Source: an uncultured Eubacteriales bacterium (GTDB lineage Bacteria > Bacillota > Clostridia > Oscillospirales > Butyricicoccaceae). From it: a DNA stretch of 64,000 nucleotides. Positions 26,065 through 37,980 of the stretch are shown piece after piece. Where the stretch lies: contig CAJUIK010000001.1 in assembly GCA_910585875.1 (NCBI GenBank), forward strand, positions 81,539 through 145,538. The letters run 5' to 3'. The notes beneath the pieces were generated by a model. It had not been told where the DNA came from. It did no database searches and was given only the letters and a program-made list of their open reading frames with translations. A program made the position numbers and the translations under genes. Within the stretch, counting starts at the first letter, position 1. Every line of letters begins with the position of its first letter.

Positions 26065-27840
26065 ATGGAGAAAACAGGAAAAATTGTGAAAGTGGCCGGC
26101 CCGCTGGTTATTGCCGAGGGCATGGCCCACGCCAATATGTTCGACGTGGTGCGCGTCGGCCCCCAGCGCTTGATCGGCGAGATCATCGAAATGCGCGGCG
26201 ACCGGGCCTCCATTCAGGTATATGAAGAGACGGCGGGCATCGGCGCAGGGGAAGAGGTCTATTCCACGGGCGCGCCCCTTTCCGTGGAGCTGGGGCCCGG
26301 CCTGATCGGCCAGATCTACGACGGCATCCAGCGCCCGCTGGAGGATATCCGCCGCCAGGTGGGCAACACCATCACCCGCGGTATCCAGGTCGATCCCATT
26401 TCCCGGGAAACCAAGTGGGATTTTACGCCTGAAGTCAAAAAGGGCCAGAAAGTGGGCCCTGGCGATGTGTTGGGCTCTGTCAAGGAAACCATCATCGTCA
26501 ACCATAAAATCCTGGTGCCCAACGGCGTTTCCGGCTCTATCAAAGAGATCCGGGGCGGCAAACATACCATCACCGAGACAGTGGCCGTCGTCGAAGGGGA
26601 AGACGGCAAGACCCACGAGCTGACGATGATGCAAAAATGGCCCGTCCGCGTGGAGCGCCCCTATCAAGAGAAGCTGGCGCCGGGCCTGCCTATGGTCACC
26701 GGCCAGCGCATTGTGGATACGTTCTTCCCCATCGCCAAAGGCGGCACCGCCGCCATCCCCGGCCCCTTCGGCAGCGGCAAGACAGTGACGCAGCACCAGC
26801 TGGCCAAGTGGAGCGACGTGGACATCGTGATTTACATCGGCTGCGGCGAGCGGGGCAACGAGATGACCGACGTTCTGCGGGAATTCCCCGAGCTGAAAGA
26901 CCCCCGCACCGGCGAAAGCCTGATGCAGCGCACCGTGCTCATCGCCAACACCTCGGATATGCCCGTGGCCGCCCGAGAAGCCTCGGTCTACACCGGCATT
27001 ACCATCGCCGAGTATTATCGCGACATGGGCTATAACGTGGCCGTTATCGCCGACTCCACCTCCCGCTGGGCCGAGGCCCTGCGCGAGATGTCCGGCCGTT
27101 TGGAAGAGATGCCCGGCGAAGAAGGATACCCGGCTTACCTGGGTTCCCGCCTGGCCCAGTTCTATGAACGGGCGGGCCGCGTGGTCTGCAACGGCGCGGA
27201 GGGCCGCGTCGGCTCCCTGTCCGCCATCGGCGCCGTGTCCCCTCCGGGCGGCGATATTTCCGAGCCCGTCAGCCAGGCCACCCTGCGTATCGTCAAAGTG
27301 TTCTGGGGCCTGGACAGCTCTCTGGCCTATGCCCGGCATTTCCCGGCCATCAACTGGCTCAACAGCTATTCCCTCTATTTCGACCGGCTGCGCCCGTGGT
27401 ATGAAGACAACGTCAGCCCGGATTTCATCGCCAACCGCAACGAGGCCATGAAGCTGCTCCAGCAGGAGGCCGAGCTGAAGGAAATCGTCCAGCTGGTGGG
27501 CGTGGACGCCCTGTCCCCGGCAGACCGTCTGGTCATGGAAACCGCCCAGATGATCCGCGAAGACTTCTTGCAGCAGAACGCCATGAGCGACACCGATTCC
27601 TATTGCGAAATTGACAAGCAGTTCCGCTTGCTGGAGCTGATATTGCTCTATTACAATACCGCCCGTCAGGCCATTCAGGACGGCGCGCCCATGGCGCCGC
27701 TGTTCGATATCCCCGCCCGGGCCAAGATCGGCCGGGCCAAGGACGTGCATAAGGACGTGTATCAAGAGCAATACAACCAGATCGAAGCCGAGATCCGGCA
27801 GCAGATCGCCCAGGTTTCCGCCGGAGGTGAAAACGCATGA
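26065..27840 (+). CDS. ntpA: V-type ATP synthase catalytic subunit A
   Basis: A 591-residue catalytic subunit. Walker A GPFGSGKT is near residue 236; it has the A-type insertion of about 90 residues before it ([20 protein letters not shown]) and the arginine-rich [32 protein letters not shown] region across several blocks. The start [15 protein letters not shown] matches the family; a TTG four codons upstream is unlikely because it abuts AAGAAGG. It overlaps atpB by the ATGA junction. Three A/B pairs form the ATP-hydrolysing head. Confidence 0.97.
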   Translation: MEKTGKIVKVAGPLVIAEGMAHANMFDVVRVGPQRLIGEIIEMRGDRASIQVYEETAGIGAGEEVYSTGAPLSVELGPGLIGQIYDGIQRPLEDIRRQVGNTITRGIQVDPISRETKWDFTPEVKKGQKVGPGDVLGSVKETIIVNHKILVPNGVSGSIKEIRGGKHTITETVAVVEGEDGKTHELTMMQKWPVRVERPYQEKLAPGLPMVTGQRIVDTFFPIAKGGTAAIPGPFGSGKTVTQHQLAKWSDVDIVIYIGCGERGNEMTDVLREFPELKDPRTGESLMQRTVLIANTSDMPVAAREASVYTGITIAEYYRDMGYNVAVIADSTSRWAEALREMSGRLEEMPGEEGYPAYLGSRLAQFYERAGRVVCNGAEGRVGSLSAIGAVSPPGGDISEPVSQATLRIVKVFWGLDSSLAYARHFPAINWLNSYSLYFDRLRPWYEDNVSPDFIANRNEAMKLLQQEAELKEIVQLVGVDALSPADRLVMETAQMIREDFLQQNAMSDTDSYCEIDKQFRLLELILLYYNTARQAIQDGAPMAPLFDIPARAKIGRAKDVHKDVYQEQYNQIEAEIRQQIAQVSAGGENA

Positions 27841-29213
27841 TCAAGGAATATCGTACCATACAGGAGGTCGCGGGCCCGCTGATGCTGGTGCGCGACGTGG
27901 AAAACGTCTCTTACGACGAGCTGGGCGAGATCGAGCTGCCCAACGGAGAAGTCCGCCGCTGCAAAGTGTTGGAAGTGGACGGCCAGAACGCCCTGGTGCA
28001 GCTGTTTGAAAGCTCCGCCGGCATCAACCTGGCCCAATCCAAAATCCGTTTCCTGGGCCACGGCACCGAGCTGGGCGTATCCATGGATATGCTGGGCCGG
28101 GTGTTCGACGGCATGGGCCATCCCAAAGACGGCGGCCCGGAAATCCTGGCGGAAAAATATCTGGATATCAACGGCCAGCCGATGAACCCGGCCGCCCGGA
28201 ACTATCCCTCTGAATTTATCCAGACCGGCGTTTCGGCCATCGACGGCCTGAACACCCTGGTCCGCGGGCAGAAGCTGCCCATCTTCTCCGGCTCCGGTAT
28301 GCCCCACGCCAACCTGGCGGCTCAGATCGCCCGTCAGGCCAAGGTTTTGGGTACAGACGAGAAATTCGCCGTTGTGTTCGCCGCCATCGGCATCACCTTT
28401 GAAGAGGCGGATTTCTTTATCACCGACTTTAAGCGCACCGGCGCCATCGACCGCACCGTGCTCTTCCTGAACCTGGCCAACGACCCGGCCATCGAACGTA
28501 TCGCCACCCCCCGTATGGCGCTGACTGCCGCCGAGTACCTGGCCTTTGACTGCGGGATGCACGTGCTTGTCATCCTGACGGATATCACCAACTACGCCGA
28601 GGCTCTGCGCGAAGTTTCCGCCGCCCGGAAGGAAGTGCCCGGCCGCCGCGGCTACCCCGGCTATCTGTACACCGACTTGGCCACCATGTATGAACGGGCC
28701 GGCCGTCTGCTGGACAAAGACGGCTCCATCACCATGGTGCCCATCCTGTCCATGCCCGAAGACGACAAGACTCACCCCATCCCCGACTTGACTGGTTATA
28801 TCACCGAGGGCCAGATCATCCTGGGCCGCGAGCTTTACCGTAAGGATATCGCTCCTCCCATCGACGTGCTGCCCTCCCTGTCCCGTCTGAAGGACAAGGG
28901 CACCGGCGTGGGCAAAACCCGGGAAGACCATGCGGGCACGATGAACCAGCTGTTCGCCGCTTATTCCCGCGGCAAGGACGCCAAGGAGCTGATGACCATC
29001 CTGGGCGAGGCCGCGCTGACCGACATGGATAAGCTCTACGCCCAATTTGCCGACGAATTTGAGCGCCGCTATGTTTCCCAGGGCTATGAGACAGACCGGA
29101 CCATTGAGGAAACGCTGGACCTGGGCTGGGAGCTGCTGAGCATTCTGCCCAAGAGCGAGCTCAAGCGTATCAAGCCGGAATATATTGAAAAATACTACCC
29201 CAAAAAGGACTAA
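27837..29213 (+). CDS. ntpB: V-type ATP synthase regulatory subunit B
   Basis: A 458-residue, non-catalytic nucleotide-binding partner of subunit A. It lacks the Walker A GxxxxGKT and has [18 protein letters not shown] at that place, as expected for B. It supplies the arginine finger in the [11 protein letters not shown] region (about residue 345). Preceded by GGAGGTGAAAACGC and overlapping atpA by 4 nt, which should give near-equimolar A and B. Confidence 0.97.
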   Translation: MIKEYRTIQEVAGPLMLVRDVENVSYDELGEIELPNGEVRRCKVLEVDGQNALVQLFESSAGINLAQSKIRFLGHGTELGVSMDMLGRVFDGMGHPKDGGPEILAEKYLDINGQPMNPAARNYPSEFIQTGVSAIDGLNTLVRGQKLPIFSGSGMPHANLAAQIARQAKVLGTDEKFAVVFAAIGITFEEADFFITDFKRTGAIDRTVLFLNLANDPAIERIATPRMALTAAEYLAFDCGMHVLVILTDITNYAEALREVSAARKEVPGRRGYPGYLYTDLATMYERAGRLLDKDGSITMVPILSMPEDDKTHPIPDLTGYITEGQIILGRELYRKDIAPPIDVLPSLSRLKDKGTGVGKTREDHAGTMNQLFAAYSRGKDAKELMTILGEAALTDMDKLYAQFADEFERRYVSQGYETDRTIEETLDLGWELLSILPKSELKRIKPEYIEKYYPKKD

Positions 29214-29240
29214 GCGCCGGCACGGGAAGGAGGAGCACCA

Positions 29241-29921
29241 ATGGCCAAGCTCAATGTAAACCCCACGCGCATGGAACTGACTCGGCTAAAAAAGCGCCTT
29301 GTCACCGCCACCCGGGGCCACAAGCTGCTGAAGGACAAACGGGACGAGCTGATGAAGCAATTTCTGGATATCGTCCGCATCGGCGAGAAGCTGCGGCTCT
29401 CTGTGGAAAAGGCCCTGATGGAATCCTACGCGGGCTTCCAGGCCGCCGGCGCCGTTATGTCCCCCGAGATGCTGGAGCAGACTTTCCTCTACCCCAAGCA
29501 GGGCGTGGGCATTGAAATGACATTCCGCAACATTATGTCAGTCAACGTGCCGATGTACGATATTATCACCAAAACAGACGACAAAGCGGATATCTATCCC
29601 TATGGCTTCGCCGCCACCAGCGGCGAGCTGGACGACGCCGTCAGCCAGCTTTCCTCTGTGTTGACAGAAATGCTGAAGCTGGCGGAGATGGAAAAGACCG
29701 TCAAGCTGCTGGCCCAGGAGATTGAAAAGACCCGCCGCCGCGTCAACGCGCTGGAATATGTGATGATTCCCCAGCTTCAGGAGACCATTCGGTATATCAC
29801 CATGAAGCTGGACGAAAACGAACGCGGCAACCTGACCCGCCTGATGAAGGTGAAGGACATGATGGTGCAGCAGCAGATCGAAGCCAGCCGGGCCAGAGAG
29901 GCCCAGCGGGCCGTATCCTGA
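29241..29921 (+). CDS. ntpD: V-type ATP synthase subunit D (central shaft)
   Basis: A 226-residue antiparallel coiled-coil shaft that rotates within the A3B3 head. Family marks are NPTRMELTRLKKRL at the N-terminus, GHKLLKDKRDELMKQF, and the C-terminal RRVNALEYVMIPQLQETIRYI. GGAAGGAGGAGCACCA precedes the ATG. It is the last gene of the operon; a strong terminator follows 8 nt after the stop. No ntpH or ntpJ (Ktr-type K+ transporter) gene follows, unlike in Enterococcus. Confidence 0.95.
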   Translation: MAKLNVNPTRMELTRLKKRLVTATRGHKLLKDKRDELMKQFLDIVRIGEKLRLSVEKALMESYAGFQAAGAVMSPEMLEQTFLYPKQGVGIEMTFRNIMSVNVPMYDIITKTDDKADIYPYGFAATSGELDDAVSQLSSVLTEMLKLAEMEKTVKLLAQEIEKTRRRVNALEYVMIPQLQETIRYITMKLDENERGNLTRLMKVKDMMVQQQIEASRAREAQRAVS

Positions 29922-29928
29922 CGACCGG

Positions 29929-29969
29929 CCGCCTGCGCTTTTGAAACGCAAGGCGCAGGCGGCTTTTTT
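29929..29969 (+). terminator. Rho-independent terminator of the V-ATPase operon
   Basis: Arms CCGCCTGCGC (29929-29938) and GCGCAGGCGG (29953-29962) followed by C and six T residues. Confidence 0.93.
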
Positions 29970-30025
29970 CTCAAAAATCAGGCCCTCGGGCCTGGTCCTA
30001 TATCAATGGAAAGAAGGTAATTCCT

Positions 30026-30406
30026 ATGGCAACAAAGATTTCCACAGATAAGGCCCCCGGCGCTATCGGCCCCTATTCCCAGGGCGTGATTGCGGGCAAT
30101 CTGGTCTATACTTCCGGCCAGATCCCCGTCAACCCGGCCAACGGCCAGGTGGAAGAGTGCGTCAAGGCTCAGACAAAGCAGTCTCTGGAAAACGTCAAAG
30201 CTGTGCTGGCGGAAGCCGGCTGCGCCATGGAAGACGTGTTCAAGACCACTGTCTTTATCAAGGACATGAACGACTTCGCCGCTATCAACGAAGTGTACGC
30301 CGATTATTTCACCGGCGACGTGCTGCCCGCCCGCTCCTGCGTGGAAGTGGCCCGGCTGCCCAAAGACGTGAAGGTTGAAATCGAAGTCGTCGCCATGAAG
30401 AAATAA
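30026..30406 (+). CDS. ridA: RidA family enamine/imine deaminase
   Basis: A 126-residue YjgF/YER057c/UK114 protein that hydrolyses reactive 2-aminoacrylate and other enamine/imine intermediates from PLP enzymes. Family marks: APGAIGPYSQGV, YTSGQIPVNPANG, and the substrate-binding arginine in PARSCVEVARLPKDVKVEIE. The length is normal. GAAGGTAATTCCT precedes the ATG. Monocistronic between two terminators. Its substrate could come from the MalY-type lyase elsewhere in the window, though that is only a pathway inference. Confidence 0.95.
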   Translation: MATKISTDKAPGAIGPYSQGVIAGNLVYTSGQIPVNPANGQVEECVKAQTKQSLENVKAVLAEAGCAMEDVFKTTVFIKDMNDFAAINEVYADYFTGDVLPARSCVEVARLPKDVKVEIEVVAMKK

Positions 30407-30434
30407 TCAGGCGTTTTTGCCGAGGCAAAAACAG

Positions 30435-30461
30435 AAAAAGCAGGCGGACGCCTGCTTTTTC
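30435..30461. terminator. Rho-independent terminator after ridA
   Basis: AAAAAGCAGGCG, GA, CGCCTGCTTTTT: a 12-bp stem with A-run and T-run included. Confidence 0.9.
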
Positions 30462-30558
30462 TTTGCCGGCGGCGCGCTGCGGGACTGGGGGCCGGCCTGA
30501 ATCTTGGAATGATGGAGGCGCCTATTTTGTCCCGAAATACAAAAAGGAGAATCTATTG

Positions 30559-31275
30559 ATGTTTGACGAGCAGCCAAAATTAAAAACCAATTTGGATACG
30601 GATTTCCTCAAGCTGATCGCCGTGGTTTCCATGTTGATCGATCATATCGGCGGCGCATTATTCCCTCAATATCCGGTTTTCCGCTGGCTGGGACGGCTCG
30701 CTTTCCCTATTTTCTGTTATTGCCTGACCGTGGGGATGCTCTATACCCGCGATATTAAAAAATACCTGCTTCGTCTGGGTGTTTTTGCATTGATTTCCCA
30801 GCCGTTCTGGATCCTTGCCTTCAACGCCGACGACTTTATGGGCAATCTGCTGAACTTCAACATTTTTTTCACATTAGTCGTCACCCTGGCGGCGACTTGG
30901 GGATTTAAGGAGAAAAAATGGCTGTTGTTCGCCGGCGCTCTGCTGCTGCTGGCCTTAGTGAATTTTGATTATTCTGTAAACGGCTTGATTCTGACGCTGA
31001 TTTTCTATTTGTGCCGCAACAAACCTTGGCTGGGGGCTTCGCTCTATACCGTCAACTATCTGCCCGCTTTATGGCTGGGCGACCTGGCGGACCCGCTGGC
31101 CCTGAAAATCGGGGGCTGGGCCGTCGGTTTTGAATTCTTCTCCTTGCTGGCTCTGCCTCTGATTTTCCTGCCCACCCATACGGGCGTCAAAATCAACAAA
31201 TGGTTTTTTTACGCCTTTTATCCGGCCCATCTGCTGACAATCTATCTGATCAGCCTTTTGCCGCTGCAATTTTGA
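30559..31275 (+). CDS. TraX family membrane protein
   Basis: A 238-residue integral membrane protein with about seven or eight helices. The opening DTDFLKLIAVVSMLIDHIGG and RWLGRLAFPIFCYCLTVGM are typical of TraX, a predicted membrane acetylase first known from F-pilin acetylation. Chromosomal Firmicutes members are common and lack any link to conjugation; none is evident here. The start at 30559 has AAAAAGGAGAATCTATTG upstream, and 32 in-frame codons before it overlap the ridA terminator. Confidence 0.85.
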   Translation: MFDEQPKLKTNLDTDFLKLIAVVSMLIDHIGGALFPQYPVFRWLGRLAFPIFCYCLTVGMLYTRDIKKYLLRLGVFALISQPFWILAFNADDFMGNLLNFNIFFTLVVTLAATWGFKEKKWLLFAGALLLLALVNFDYSVNGLILTLIFYLCRNKPWLGASLYTVNYLPALWLGDLADPLALKIGGWAVGFEFFSLLALPLIFLPTHTGVKINKWFFYAFYPAHLLTIYLISLLPLQF

Positions 31276-31297
31276 GAGATTTGAGAGAGAGATTATT

Positions 31298-32248
31298 ATG
31301 TCGATTGCCAACGCCTTCAACGGAATGTTCGCCCTGATGCTGCTCATGCTGCTGGGCGTGTTTATGACCAAAAAGAACTTCCTCACCGAGGATTATTACC
31401 ATTTCCTCACTTCTTTTATCATGAAATACTCTGTGCCCGCCCTGCTGTTTCAAAACGCCATCAAAAATGTGACGGCGGACTTCATCGCCGAAAGCGGCCC
31501 GCTGCTGCTGGCGCCTTTTGTCACCCAGCTGGGAGGTTATTTCATCGCCCTGGGCGTCGCCAAGCTGCTCAAGCTGGATCGATCCCTCCAAGGCATTTTT
31601 ATCTCCATCTTCGCCATGTGCAACACCATGCTGATGGGGTTCCCCATCTGTATGCAGATCTTCGGCGAAGTCAGCCTGCCCTATGTGACGGCCTATTACA
31701 TCGCCAACACAGTGGTATTCTGGGTGTTGGTGGCCCCCCGCATCGCCGCCGGGGGAGAAGCCCAGGGCTCTATCTCCCTGAAAGACAAAATCAAGCGGGT
31801 GTTTTCCCCGCCGCTGGTTTCCTTCCTCATCGGCGCGGCAGTCAATCTGGTCCATATCCCTGTGCCCCAGTTTGTGCAAACAGCTCTTACTGATTTTGGC
31901 GCCCTCACCTCGCCCATCGCCATGCTGCTGTGCGGCTATCTGCTGGCCAGCATGGGCAAGGACGTGCTGAAAACGCCCAAGTGCATTGTGGGCGCCGTGG
32001 CGGCCCGGCTGCTTTGGGCGCCGGTCTTCTGCGCCGGCGTCTGCCTGGCGATGAAAGTGCCGGCTCTGCCCGCTTGCGTCTTCTGCGTCCAAGCGGCTAT
32101 GCCCGCTATGAACCAGACGGTGATCCTCTCGGGCCTCTATCGGGGCAACGACCGGGCGGCCGCCCAGGGCCTGGCTCTGTCCAACATCCTGTCCGTCTTC
32201 ATCATCCCCCTTGTGGTGGGCGGGCTGAATTATATTTTCCCCATGTAA
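31298..32248 (+). CDS. AEC family transporter (auxin efflux carrier type)
   Basis: A 316-residue membrane protein with ten predicted helices in two five-helix halves. Family marks are LTSFIMKYSVPALLFQNA, MLMGFPICMQIF near the middle and, in the second half, CVQAAMPAMNQTVILSGLYRG. Bacterial members transport malate, other organic anions or auxin-like acids; the substrate is not predictable here. It follows the TraX-like gene by 22 nt, so the two probably share a transcript. A GGCCGCCCC-containing hairpin lies just after the stop. Confidence 0.88.
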   Translation: MSIANAFNGMFALMLLMLLGVFMTKKNFLTEDYYHFLTSFIMKYSVPALLFQNAIKNVTADFIAESGPLLLAPFVTQLGGYFIALGVAKLLKLDRSLQGIFISIFAMCNTMLMGFPICMQIFGEVSLPYVTAYYIANTVVFWVLVAPRIAAGGEAQGSISLKDKIKRVFSPPLVSFLIGAAVNLVHIPVPQFVQTALTDFGALTSPIAMLLCGYLLASMGKDVLKTPKCIVGAVAARLLWAPVFCAGVCLAMKVPALPACVFCVQAAMPAMNQTVILSGLYRGNDRAAAQGLALSNILSVFIIPLVVGGLNYIFPM

Positions 32249-32522
32249 CGCGAAGAGCGGCCGCCCCGGGCAAAGCAGGGACGGCCGCCTATGATGAACA
32301 GCAGCGAAAGCCGACCAAGGGATTTTCAAACGATACTGCCGGGCTTGCGGGAGGACGGCGCCGCTGGCTGGGATTTTCGCTGCTACTCAAATATATGCCG
32401 CCGCCGGCCCCGATGGTGACGGTTTTTTCCGCCGCCGCCGACCCGTCAAAATGCTTCCCGGTTTTTGCCGGGCTGTCTCTTTCCCTTTTTTATTTTTCCA
32501 AAACAATCGGAGGTTTTTGCAT

Positions 32523-33167
32523 ATGGTCAAAATCGCCCCTTCTATTCTTTCTGCGGATTTCGCGAACTTAGGCCAAGATATCGACAAGGTGTTGAAAGCC
32601 GGCGCCGACTGGATTCATGTGGACATTATGGACGGCCATTTTGTGCCCAACATCTCCTTCGGCCCCCCTGTGCTGCGCTGCATTCGCCGGGCCACCCAAG
32701 GCTTTTTGGACGTACATTTGATGATTTCCCAGCCAGAGCGCTATTTGGAGGCCTTTTTGGAGGCCGGCGCGAACCTGGTGAATTTTCATCTGGAGGCTCA
32801 GGGAGATTTTTACAGCCTGATCCGCCGCGTCAAGGCGGCGGGCAAACTGGCGGCGCTGACGGTCAAGCCCGCCACGCCGGCGGAGGCTTTGTTTCCCTAT
32901 CTGCCCATGCTGGATATGGCGCTGGTGATGTCGGTGGAGCCCGGCTTCGGCGGGCAGAAATTCATGCCGGAATCCCTGGAAAAGGTCCGCTCGCTGCGGC
33001 GGCGGATTGAGGAACAGCGCCTGTCCTGCCTGATTGAAATTGACGGCGGAATTAACGGCGAAAACGCCCCGCTGGCCGTCCAGGCGGGCGCGGACGTATT
33101 GGTAGCCGGCTCTTCTGTCTACGGCGCTTCGGATATGACGGCCGCTGTCGCCGCCCTGCGGTCCTGA
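32523..33167 (+). CDS. rpe: Ribulose-phosphate 3-epimerase
   Basis: A 214-residue TIM-barrel enzyme interconverting ribulose 5-phosphate and xylulose 5-phosphate in the pentose phosphate pathway. It has IAPSILSADFANLG, the metal-site DIMDGHFVPN and DVHLM, MSVEPGFGGQKF, and the phosphate-binding GGINGENAPL and VAGSSVYG. The start is the ATG at 32523 with CGGAGGT seven bases upstream. The 270-nt gap before it contains a GC-rich hairpin (about 32256-32290) and no gene. It is not in the usual cluster with rsgA and thiN. Confidence 0.95.
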   Translation: MVKIAPSILSADFANLGQDIDKVLKAGADWIHVDIMDGHFVPNISFGPPVLRCIRRATQGFLDVHLMISQPERYLEAFLEAGANLVNFHLEAQGDFYSLIRRVKAAGKLAALTVKPATPAEALFPYLPMLDMALVMSVEPGFGGQKFMPESLEKVRSLRRRIEEQRLSCLIEIDGGINGENAPLAVQAGADVLVAGSSVYGASDMTAAVAALRS

Positions 33168-33237
33168 CGCCGCGAAGCAGAGGACGCGCCGGCCTCGGCA
33201 AAGGCGCGCAGGCGGCTTTCAGCTGCTTCTGACAATC

Positions 33238-33274
33238 AAACAAGCCCATCAACAGACTGTTGATGGGCTTGTTT
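33238..33274. terminator. Bidirectional terminator between rpe and ppdK
   Basis: Arms AAACAAGCCCATCAACAG and CTGTTGATGGGCTTGTTT: an 18-bp perfect stem around one base. A second hairpin (GCGCCAGG/CCTGGTGCGC at 33308-33336) lies closer to the ppdK stop. Confidence 0.85.
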
Positions 33275-33356
33275 ATTTGATTCCGCTCAACCCGCGTCAG
33301 CGGGCGCATCGCGCCAGGCTCTTTGCCCTGGTGCGCCGATAGGAACGGGGTTTGCG

Positions 33357-35987
<2,631 letters not shown>

Positions 35988-36126
35988 GGTCATACACTCC
36001 TTATGCGTTCTGCGTTCTATAGTCAATGGCTGACTTCTCATATCCGGCGGAGGCAAAGCGCTCCGCATACGTCTTTATTATATCAGACTATTTTTTCGAA
36101 TGCACGAAAAATTTTGCTTTTCCCGT

Positions 36127-37176
36127 CTATTGCAGGCTTTCGCCGGGCAATTTCTCCAAATACCCGCCGCCCACAACCTGGTCGCCCCGATAAAACACGG
36201 CGGATTGGCCGGGGGAGGGCGCCCGGACGGGCTGGGCAAATTCAATTTTCGCCCGGTCCCCGGTCAGATAGGAAACCCGCGCCCGATCCCGCCGGCGGCT
36301 ATGACGAATTTTGACCTCCGCTTCAAAGGGGGAATCCCCGAAATCCGGCGCCGTTCTGCACAGGCTGTGGACAAAGACTGTGGAAGCCTGAGGCCATTGG
36401 TCGGACAAGATCACCCGGTTTTGAACAGGGTCGATTTCCCGGACAAACAGGCGGCTGGCGGCGGGAATCCCCAAGCCCCGGCGCTGGCCCACGGTGTAGC
36501 AGTGAATCCCTTTGTGGCGGCCCAGGACGTGGCCCTGCTCGTCCACAAAATCCCCGGGAGGGGGCGTTTTCTGCCCAACCTGCCCACAAATAAAACGGGC
36601 GTAATCTCCGTCTGGGATAAAGCAGATCTCCATACTGTCCGGCTTCTGGGCGGCGCTGAGGCCATACTGCCGGGCCAGGGCCCGGGTATCGTCCTTATCC
36701 GTCAGCTCGCCCAGAGGAAAGGACAGGCGGCTCAGCTGAGCCTGGCTCAGCCGGTAGAGCATATAGGATTGATCGTTGGGAGCGGGGGAGGCAAACAGGC
36801 CGGCATAGCCGCCGGGCACCTGTCTGATTTGGGCATAGTGGCCGGTAGCCGCCCGAGACGCGCCGATGGAATCGGCGTACTCCAGCAAAAAGCGGAATTT
36901 CACCGCCGGGTTGCACAGGACGCAGGGGATGGGGGTGACTCCCTGCAAATAGCCCTCCACAAAAGGCTGCACAACCTGTTGATAAAGCTCTCGGCGGATA
37001 TCCGCGACCTCCAGAGGAACTCCCAGCTCGGCGGAGGCCCGCCGGGCGTCCGCCAGACCGGCGGAACCGCCGGTATCCAGATAAAGCCCCCGCACATCCC
37101 AGCCCTGCCGGGCCAGCAAGCGGGCGCACAGGGCGGAATCCACTCCTCCCGAAAGACCCAAAACAATTTTCTCCAT
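36127..37176 (-). CDS. mnmA: tRNA-specific 2-thiouridylase MnmA
   Basis: A 349-residue enzyme that installs the 2-thio group on the wobble uridine of Lys, Glu and Gln tRNAs, using sulfur relayed from cysteine desulfurase. PP-loop LSGGVDSALCA is at the N-terminus. The first catalytic cysteine is in PIPCVLCNPAVKF, and the second in EICFIPDGDYARF. AAAGGAGGATTGG precedes the ATG. The gene is expressed from its own promoter, about 175 nt upstream, with an intervening leader that is a copy of the repeat also found before dnaA. The IscS encoded at 48.1 kb is a plausible sulfur donor. Confidence 0.95.
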   Translation of the reverse strand: MEKIVLGLSGGVDSALCARLLARQGWDVRGLYLDTGGSAGLADARRASAELGVPLEVADIRRELYQQVVQPFVEGYLQGVTPIPCVLCNPAVKFRFLLEYADSIGASRAATGHYAQIRQVPGGYAGLFASPAPNDQSYMLYRLSQAQLSRLSFPLGELTDKDDTRALARQYGLSAAQKPDSMEICFIPDGDYARFICGQVGQKTPPPGDFVDEQGHVLGRHKGIHCYTVGQRRGLGIPAASRLFVREIDPVQNRVILSDQWPQASTVFVHSLCRTAPDFGDSPFEAEVKIRHSRRRDRARVSYLTGDRAKIEFAQPVRAPSPGQSAVFYRGDQVVGGGYLEKLPGESLQ

Positions 37177-37193
37177 CCAATCCTCCTTTTATG

Positions 37194-37350
37194 TCGGCGG
37201 AGGCCGACGGCCGGGCTCGCGTAGGCGCGTGGGTATAGGCCCTCGCCGCTCGACAGCTTGGGCCTTTGCGAGCTCTGCACAGGGCCGGCGGGCCGCCGAG
37301 CCTGATTGTCTGGCAATCGCACCTGCGCGACTGGGCGCGCTATTGCGACC
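37194..37350 (-). repeat. Leader repeat, copy 1, in the mnmA 5' untranslated region
   Basis: Read on the minus strand this segment starts GTCGCAATAGCGC directly after the -10 box and ends CGGCCGTCGGCCTCCGCCGA 18 nt before the mnmA start. It aligns over its length with the two copies before dnaA; the last 95 nt match the second dnaA copy at roughly 70% by eye (for example GCAAAGGCCCA, TATACC.ACGCGCC and CCGGCCGTCGGCC). The leader is GC-rich and has strong folding potential. The whole stretch 37177-37980 holds no protein gene. Confidence 0.65.
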
Positions 37351-37379
37351 ATTGTACTCTATTTCTGACAAGCGCACAA
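37351..37379 (-). promoter_or_regulatory. mnmA promoter
   Basis: Minus strand TTGTGC (37379-37374), 17 nt, TACAAT (37356-37351), followed by GGTCGC. The dnaA promoter on the other strand has TTGTAC, 17 nt, TACAAT, then AGTCGC, so promoter and leader start are conserved together. Confidence 0.6.
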
Positions 37380-37435
37380 GAGGAGAAAAAGCGATCGCCG
37401 GCTTTGCTTCTCAAATTCTGCGATACTGCAAAAAA

Positions 37436-37600
37436 TAATCCACATCTTCTTTCCACAGGCTGTGCAAAACTCTGGGCGCCGAATTGTTTGCTCTGTCCAG
37501 ACCCCGCAAAAAAAACCGATAGAAAATCGAAGGAAATCGCGCTTTACCGCTTTATTTTTTCCTCTCTCTATATTATAATGTATTTATACAATATAAAGGG
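37436..37600. other. Upstream oriC lobe: weak DnaA boxes and AT-rich stretch
   Basis: DnaA-box-like 9-mers TAATCCACA (37436-37444, 8 of 9), CTTTCCACA (37449-37457) and, on the other strand, TTTTGCACA (37461-37469) precede an AT-rich stretch (about 37505-37600, TATATTATAATGTATTTATAC). This resembles the upstream lobe of a bipartite Firmicutes origin. Confidence 0.5.
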
Positions 37601-37620
37601 CCGGAAACGCGATTTTTTCA

Positions 37621-37649
37621 TTGTACGAAAACGCAGGTTATGGTACAAT
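37621..37649 (+). promoter_or_regulatory. dnaA promoter
   Basis: TTGTAC (37621-37626), 17 nt, extended -10 TG-G-TACAAT (37644-37649). Transcription would begin near 37656, giving a dnaA leader of about 325 nt made of the two tandem repeats. Confidence 0.65.
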
Positions 37650-37650
37650 A

Positions 37651-37805
37651 GTCGCGTAGGCGCAACCGCCAAATACCGGGCCTCGGCGGACTGCCGGCCC
37701 CGGTAATGGCTCAAACGGCCCTGTTCATAACTGATAAAAACATAACCTATCGAGCGCCGAGGACGCCTGCGCCAACACATACGCTCACATAAATCCGGGT
37801 CCCGA
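37651..37805 (+). repeat. Leader repeat, copy 2, in the dnaA 5' untranslated region
   Basis: Begins GTCGCGTAGGCGC just after the dnaA -10 box. Its first 73 nt align without gaps with the next copy at about 75% identity by eye (shared CCGCCAAATA, CCTCGGC, GGCTC and CCCTG blocks), most differences being transitions. No reading frame with a ribosome site is conserved. Confidence 0.65.
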
Positions 37806-37967
37806 GCCGCGTAAGCACGGCCGCCAAATAACGGACCTCGGCAAACTATCGGCCTCGCCAACGGCTCCTACAGCCCTGCGCGTCATTTACAAAGGCCCAG
37901 GCTATCAATCGGCAAGGATGCTTATACCTACGCGCCCACACGAGTCCGGCCGTCGGCCCGCGCCGAC
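37806..37967 (+). repeat. Leader repeat, copy 3, tandem with copy 2
   Basis: Begins GCCGCGTAAGCAC, 155 nt after the start of copy 2, and ends GGCCGTCGGCCCGCGCCGAC, 13 nt before the dnaA start codon. Its 3' part matches the mnmA-leader copy better than copy 2 does. Confidence 0.65.
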
Positions 37968-37980
37968 ACATTACTTTTGA

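Noticed and set aside
30559..31275. Conjugative element suggested by TraX
   Set aside because: TraX-like proteins are widespread on clostridial chromosomes; no relaxase, coupling protein or attachment sites are present.
37194..37967. T-box or known riboswitch in the dnaA/mnmA leaders
   Set aside because: No T-box sequence (TGGNACCGCG-like) or other recognised aptamer core was seen, and no terminator precedes either gene.
37194..37967. Transposon or MITE as explanation for the leader repeats
   Set aside because: No clear target-site duplication and no transposase nearby; copies start at promoters and end at start codons, which random insertion would not produce. Not fully excluded.
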